NCBI RefSeq assembly: GCF_006352475.1
Contig: NZ_VCMZ01000001.1
Coordinates: 2,170,001-2,234,000 of the forward strand
Reading direction: 5' to 3'
Length of the DNA: 64,000 nt
Origin: Acinetobacter pullicarnis
GTDB taxonomy: Bacteria > Pseudomonadota > Gammaproteobacteria > Pseudomonadales > Moraxellaceae
Notes under the pieces: generated by a model
Databases searched by the model: none
What the model was told of the DNA's origin: nothing
What the model saw: the letters and a program-made list of their open reading frames with translations, nothing else
Shown: positions 60,056 through 64,000 of the stretch, one piece after another
Layout: each line of letters opens with the position of its first letter
Numbering within the stretch: position 1 is the stretch's first letter
Translations under genes and position numbers: made by a program

Positions 60056-60996
60056 GCTTAGATAACCTACAGCAAACCTATCTTTTATTTGGAATTTTTG
60101 CAGGGATCTTAATTTTTGCTTCGACTGTTGGGTTTATTTTAAAACAACGAACAGCCTCAAAAGCATCACCAGTGATAGACAATTTAAATGCACGTATTAA
60201 TGCTTGGTGGGTAATGCTGATCGTTATCGGATCAGCAATTCTATTGGGTCAAACTGCATTTATTATACTTTTTGGTATTATTTCTTTATTTGCTTTACGT
60301 GAGTTTATCAGTTTATTACCTACACGACGTGGCGACTATTTTCCATTACTCATCGCATTTTACTTTGTCATTCCTTATCAATATTATTTAGTTTATATCG
60401 ATTGGTATGGGCTATATTCGATATTTATTCCACTTTATGTGTTCTTACTGATTCCAATTGCCAGTTTAAAACAAGAAGATACCACGCATTTTCTAGAGCG
60501 TAGCTCTAAAATACAATGGGGATTGATGGTTAGTGTATTCTGTATTTCCTATGTACCCGCATTATTAAACCTCAAATTAATCGGTTTTGATGGTGAAAAA
60601 ATATGGTTAGCCATCTGGCTCATTATGGTGGTACAAGCCTCGGATGTTTTACAGTACGTCTGTGGCAAACTATTTGGCAAACATAAAGTCGCCCCTGTTC
60701 TTTCTCCTTCAAAAACAGTTGAAGGTTTACTGGGTGGTATTATTTTGGCGACAGCACTCGGTGTGGCACTGTCCTGGCTCACTCCATTTAATTACTGGCA
60801 AGCAACAGTGATTGGTTTTGTTGTTTGTATTTTTGGCTTTTTGGGTGGCTTGGTTATGTCAGCGATTAAACGTGATCGCGGTGTAAAAGACTGGGGACAA
60901 CTCATTCAAGGGCATGGTGGCATGCTAGATCGTATCGATTCAATTTGTTTTTCCGCCCCAATCTTTTTTCATATTCTTCGTTATTGGTGGTCTTAA
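60052..60996 (+). CDS. Phosphatidate cytidylyltransferase (CdsA/YnbB-like)
   Basis: 314 residues, about eight membrane helices. C-terminal CDP-DAG synthase signature VLSPSKTVEGLLGG with KRDRGVKDWGQLIQGHGGMLDRIDS, as in CdsA. Makes CDP-diacylglycerol from phosphatidate and CTP. Its ATG overlaps the plsC stop (ATGA), the last gene of the operon. A paralogue of the essential cdsA, as YnbB is in E. coli. Confidence 0.94.
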   Translation: MSLDNLQQTYLLFGIFAGILIFASTVGFILKQRTASKASPVIDNLNARINAWWVMLIVIGSAILLGQTAFIILFGIISLFALREFISLLPTRRGDYFPLLIAFYFVIPYQYYLVYIDWYGLYSIFIPLYVFLLIPIASLKQEDTTHFLERSSKIQWGLMVSVFCISYVPALLNLKLIGFDGEKIWLAIWLIMVVQASDVLQYVCGKLFGKHKVAPVLSPSKTVEGLLGGIILATALGVALSWLTPFNYWQATVIGFVVCIFGFLGGLVMSAIKRDRGVKDWGQLIQGHGGMLDRIDSICFSAPIFFHILRYWWS

Positions 60997-61035
60997 GCCT
61001 CATACGACATTCAATCAAATCAAGTTCATCTCTTT

Positions 61036-61066
61036 AAAGCATGCATAAAACATTGCATGCTTTTTT
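61036..61066 (+). terminator. Terminator of the lipid operon
   Basis: AAGCATGCA / TGCATGCTT stem, 8-nt loop, then a T-run, 41 bp after the last stop. Confidence 0.9.
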
Positions 61067-61239
61067 ATTACTTAAACATCATGCTTAGAATAAAAATACT
61101 CCCATATAATGAGTTTTTCCGCCTCTATACATCAAGCACGATTCACTATCCAATTCTAAGCAAAATACATTCAGCCCTATATTTATTCGCAAATAAACTA
61201 AATATAATCGTATGATTGAATCGTTTTTATAAAATGTAG

Positions 61240-62034
61240 ATGATTTTAGCAATGCACACAGTACAAGACCGTCATAGGCAGAAGCATTGGCAAGGCAAAA
61301 TTGGGATTGGATATGGTATTGGTTATTTTGAAGGCCTGTCTGGTGATAATCACCACCACCAACATCACGCACATCAAATCAGTTTTTCAAAATCATCTGA
61401 ACATTTAATCTCGATAAAATCAGATCAAACGTGTTTAACCGGTGAAGCTTTTTTTATTCGAGCCAATACTGCACACCAGTTAGACCCAGATTATTACTGC
61501 TCGATTTATATAGACAGCACCCATTATTTAGCCGAGCAATTTATTGCACAGCATCAACTCAATGATGCCATTCTTCCCCTAACGCAAGATTTAATTCAAA
61601 TATTACGTCGCTGTTTCAATCATCCCAATAGCATTCAATCTAGTTTTTTGAAGTTGCTTCAATCACTAAAAAAACCAATAAATGTGAATACTTCAGACAA
61701 AAAAATAAAAACTCTAGCGCTTCTGCAATCCGAATATCCACATATTCCTGAACGACATTTACTTGCGCAATACATTGGGGTCTCGGATAGCCGCTTTTCA
61801 CATTGGTTTACAGCGTCATTTGGCATATCTTATCGAAGCTATCGAAAATGGCTAAGATTAATCAGCACTCTCAAACTTATTCAACTGCATGTCGATCTAA
61901 CCAGCATCGCACATGAACGCCAATTTTCAGATCAGGCTCATTTTAGCCGTACCTGCAAGCAAATGTTTGGCATTAATCCTTCCGCCATTCAACCGCTTGA
62001 CCAAATTGAGATGATTCCGTCATTGTTCGATTAA
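61240..62034 (+). CDS. AraC-family transcriptional regulator
   Basis: 264 residues. N-terminal cupin-like sensing domain rich in His (DNHHHQHHAHQISFS) and a C-terminal helix-turn-helix pair (RHLLAQYIGVSDSRFSHWFTASFGISYRSYRKW and SIAHERQFSDQAHFSRTCKQMFG). Starts at 61240 or the Met at 61252. The desaturase-like gene 85 bp downstream is the most likely target. The His-rich stretch may bind metal. Confidence 0.88.
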   Translation: MILAMHTVQDRHRQKHWQGKIGIGYGIGYFEGLSGDNHHHQHHAHQISFSKSSEHLISIKSDQTCLTGEAFFIRANTAHQLDPDYYCSIYIDSTHYLAEQFIAQHQLNDAILPLTQDLIQILRRCFNHPNSIQSSFLKLLQSLKKPINVNTSDKKIKTLALLQSEYPHIPERHLLAQYIGVSDSRFSHWFTASFGISYRSYRKWLRLISTLKLIQLHVDLTSIAHERQFSDQAHFSRTCKQMFGINPSAIQPLDQIEMIPSLFD

Positions 62035-62118
62035 TAATAAAATAGCCGTTTCATTCAATTCTAATTTCAATTGATCCATCAATATTGCTCCATTCACCGA
62101 CAAAGCAAAGGAGCACTG

Positions 62119-62958
62119 ATGAAAATATTATTGAAATACCTAATTCGCTATGGCAGCTATCCCCTCATTATCAGTAGTGTCATTCTGATTGTTTATAAAA
62201 TTGCGGATGGAACTTTAGCGTATTGGCCAACGGCTCTCGCTATTATTGTTATGGCTAGCCTGATTATTGCATTCTTGGAGCGCATTGATCCATATCAAGA
62301 AGATTGGTTAGATGACCATCAGGATACTTTCACTGATATCATACATGCGCTTTTGAACTTAAGCTTAATTGTACTCACCTCTGAAGTAATCAGCTTACTC
62401 TATCAATTTAATTTCACAACTCAACTTTGGCCAACAAAGCTTCCACTATTATTACAACTCTTACTGGTCGGCTTAATCATCGATTTTGGCTTATGGGTCA
62501 TGCATTATATGAGTCATAAATACCGACGTTTATGGAAACTACATGCCATCCATCATCAATCACAACGGCTCTATTGGTTGAATGCTGAAAAGCGGCATCC
62601 TTTAAGTGCTTTATTATTGGCAGCGCCAAGTCTTATTATTCTCACTATAATCGGTGCTCCTAGCTTACTTATCGGTTGCTGGATGTCAATGATGGCTGTT
62701 CATTTGGCTTTTCAACATGCCAACTTAGATTATCGACTTGGTCCATTTAAAAATATATTTGCTGTTGCGGAAGTTCATCGTTGGCATCATAAACATGGTT
62801 ATGGTCAAAAAAACTTTGGTGAAGTCTTTGTTGTCTGGGATCATCTCTTTAAAACATTTCATTATCAAGATCAAAAAGTACAAGACAACCAAGTCGGTAT
62901 CAAACTTAAAATGCCAAATGATTATCTAGGGCAACTTAAATGGCCATTTAAAAAATAA
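62119..62958 (+). CDS. Sterol desaturase/fatty acid hydroxylase family protein
   Basis: 279 residues from ATG 62119 (AAAGGAG 5 nt before). Non-haem di-iron membrane hydroxylase: His clusters HYMSHKYRRLWKLHAIHH, HANLDYRL and HRWHHKHG, with four membrane helices. This superfamily inserts hydroxyl or double bonds in fatty acids, sterols or carotenoids. Substrate unknown; the neighbouring lipid operon makes a lipid more likely than a sterol. Confidence 0.92.
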   Translation: MKILLKYLIRYGSYPLIISSVILIVYKIADGTLAYWPTALAIIVMASLIIAFLERIDPYQEDWLDDHQDTFTDIIHALLNLSLIVLTSEVISLLYQFNFTTQLWPTKLPLLLQLLLVGLIIDFGLWVMHYMSHKYRRLWKLHAIHHQSQRLYWLNAEKRHPLSALLLAAPSLIILTIIGAPSLLIGCWMSMMAVHLAFQHANLDYRLGPFKNIFAVAEVHRWHHKHGYGQKNFGEVFVVWDHLFKTFHYQDQKVQDNQVGIKLKMPNDYLGQLKWPFKK

Positions 62959-62987
62959 TCCGAACAGTGGGTTTAGCTTAAAAATTA

Positions 62988-63017
62988 AAAAGCCAGTAAC
63001 TTAAATTACTGGCTTTT
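62988..63017 (+). terminator. Terminator of the desaturase-like gene
   Basis: AAAAGCCAGTAA / TTACTGGCTTTT stem, loop CTTAAA. Confidence 0.88.
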
Positions 63018-63032
63018 GTTCAAAATACTGCC

Positions 63033-63230
63033 GAATTGTTTAAAGATGCAAGGCATCAATTGAAGCTGTACTTTGAATTTTACAATCACAAACGACCTCA
63101 TTCATTCTAGTCTAGAAAAATTGGCATCGAATGAGTTTTACTATGATCAGTTGCCTAAACAAAAACAGGCGGCTTAACTAGAGCAGAATATCACTTATAA
63201 ATAGAGTTCTAGTTGTTCAAAATATCGGAA
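63033..63230 (+). pseudogene. Remnant of an IS3-family transposase C-terminus
   Basis: Frame 1 (63033-63110) gives FKDARHQLKLYFEFYNHKRPHSF then a stop; the next piece (63121-63177, shifted by +1) gives LASNEFYYDQLPKQKQAA and a stop. Together they match the end of IS3-family OrfB (YNHxRPHS...P.EFYY). It is unrelated to the intact IS at 31388 (which ends IEFRNREQFVA). Only the tail remains. Confidence 0.8.
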
Positions 63231-63337
63231 CCACCTCTTGATTCTTGATTTTTTTGATGAGCTTCTTATTGGTTCGGTCTTTGTATTTTTAAATATTCAT
63301 AAAAATCTACGGCGTTATTTCTAAGTATGCCTAGTTA

Positions 63338-63925
63338 TCAAAAATGATATCGCAACCCCAATTTATATACCAAGCCATTTGCATTGACTTTGATTGAATC
63401 ACACGTGGTCTGGATACCCTTTATAGTAAAACAAGCTTTAGAATCATAATTAAATAACCACTGATAACTCAAATTACTAAAATATGAGAGATGCTCTGAT
63501 AATCTAGCCTCTCCTTCTATAAATAATGGTGTGGTTATATATTTGAGTTTTAGATCGACTGCGAGAGCATTTGAATCACCTAGTTTTTGATCCAACCACA
63601 TATAGCCAACTCCACCTCCAACCAGCCCATTAATTTTTTTACCACGATAAAACTTATACTGAGTACCTGCCGTCACTTCATTAAACTTTAATATACTTAT
63701 TTTCTGTTTATTATATTCAATATAAAAACCAATATGAGGGCTTGCCTTCACAGCACCTTTTACAAAAAAACCGTGAAGCTCTTCTTTATCATCACTAAAA
63801 TTCTCACCTCCTCCAATGTAACCAGTAGATATTGAAAACTTATTTTTTACTGGTAGATGCATATTCTCGGCATATGTACATGTAATCGAGACACTTAAAT
63901 AGCCGAGTAATAAAAAATATCTCAT
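63338..63925 (-). CDS. Outer-membrane beta-barrel protein, 195 aa
   Basis: Signal peptide MRYFLLLGYLSVSITCTYAE, then alternating beta strands (KFSISTGYIGGGENF, GFFVKGAVKASPHIGFYIEYNK, INGLVGGGVGYMW) and a C-terminal LVYKLGLRYHF with terminal Phe, the barrel signature. Two cysteines near the end may pair. About eight strands, like small OmpX/Opa-type barrels. Its base composition is AT-rich and it sits next to an IS remnant, so recent gain is possible. Confidence 0.85.
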   Translation of the reverse strand: MRYFLLLGYLSVSITCTYAENMHLPVKNKFSISTGYIGGGENFSDDKEELHGFFVKGAVKASPHIGFYIEYNKQKISILKFNEVTAGTQYKFYRGKKINGLVGGGVGYMWLDQKLGDSNALAVDLKLKYITTPLFIEGEARLSEHLSYFSNLSYQWLFNYDSKACFTIKGIQTTCDSIKVNANGLVYKLGLRYHF

Positions 63926-64000
63926 TGGAATTACTCAAATTTATTGGTTATAAATTTATCACTTATCCATGCCCTAGAAAATAATTTTTTTAAGTTAGTA

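Noticed and set aside
61085-61372. Minus-strand 95-codon frame overlapping the AraC gene start
   Set aside because: Antisense to a well-supported regulator; no domain.

Overview
The window looks like chromosomal DNA of a gammaproteobacterium of the genus Acinetobacter, probably not the A. baumannii group. I base this on AT-rich coding sequence, MetZ-type methionine synthesis, the pyrG-kdsA-eno-ftsB-ispD block, a glycine-riboswitch-controlled D-amino acid dehydrogenase and many recognisable Acinetobacter proteins. No database search was possible, so the genus is recognition, not proof. No tRNA or rRNA gene was seen.

Layout: 1-1023 holds the end of an unknown gene and a two-spacer type I-F CRISPR array with a leader but no cas genes. 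1024-9976 carries aroC, prmB, small unknowns, an ABC1/UbiB-like kinase, two acyl-CoA dehydrogenases, a GNAT acetyltransferase and a LysE exporter. 10036-14741 has an AraC regulator, glutathione peroxidase plus msrB (oxidative repair), an AlaA-like aminotransferase, the decayed tail of an outer-membrane protein, and a periplasmic asparaginase/glutaminase. 14815-16767 is a tandem pair of secreted Sel1-repeat proteins. 16949-23275 has dnaE, trmJ, cysE and a lipoprotein. 23374-31366 has an amidase, a nitroreductase, ftsY and several small Acinetobacter-type proteins. An intact IS3-family element (31388-32730, with a 3-bp target duplication) sits before trpB. 34119-38020 is a MoxR/VWA chaperone-like group with a cold-shock gene between its two parts. 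38227-41834 has rnd, recR, ybaB and metZ. 41974-47237 has a PHA-synthase-like hydrolase, a HIT protein, a porin preceded by a Pho-box-like site, and a D-amino acid dehydrogenase under a tandem glycine riboswitch. 47790-52755 is the ispD-ftsB-eno-kdsA-pyrG block. 54268-60996 is a lipid-metabolism region. 61240-63925 has an AraC regulator, a sterol-desaturase-like hydroxylase, an IS remnant and an outer-membrane barrel protein.

The most interesting region is 55076-60996. It is a tight six-gene operon encoding a CDP-alcohol phosphatidyltransferase, an alpha/beta hydrolase fused to a methyltransferase, a PAP2 phosphatase fused to a dual-specificity phosphatase, a small membrane protein, a PlsC-like acyltransferase and a CdsA-like cytidylyltransferase. 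It resembles E. coli ynbABCD with an added acyltransferase. It could encode nearly a complete side pathway for an unusual phospholipid: acylation, CDP-lipid formation, head-group transfer, dephosphorylation and head-group methylation. The product is unknown.
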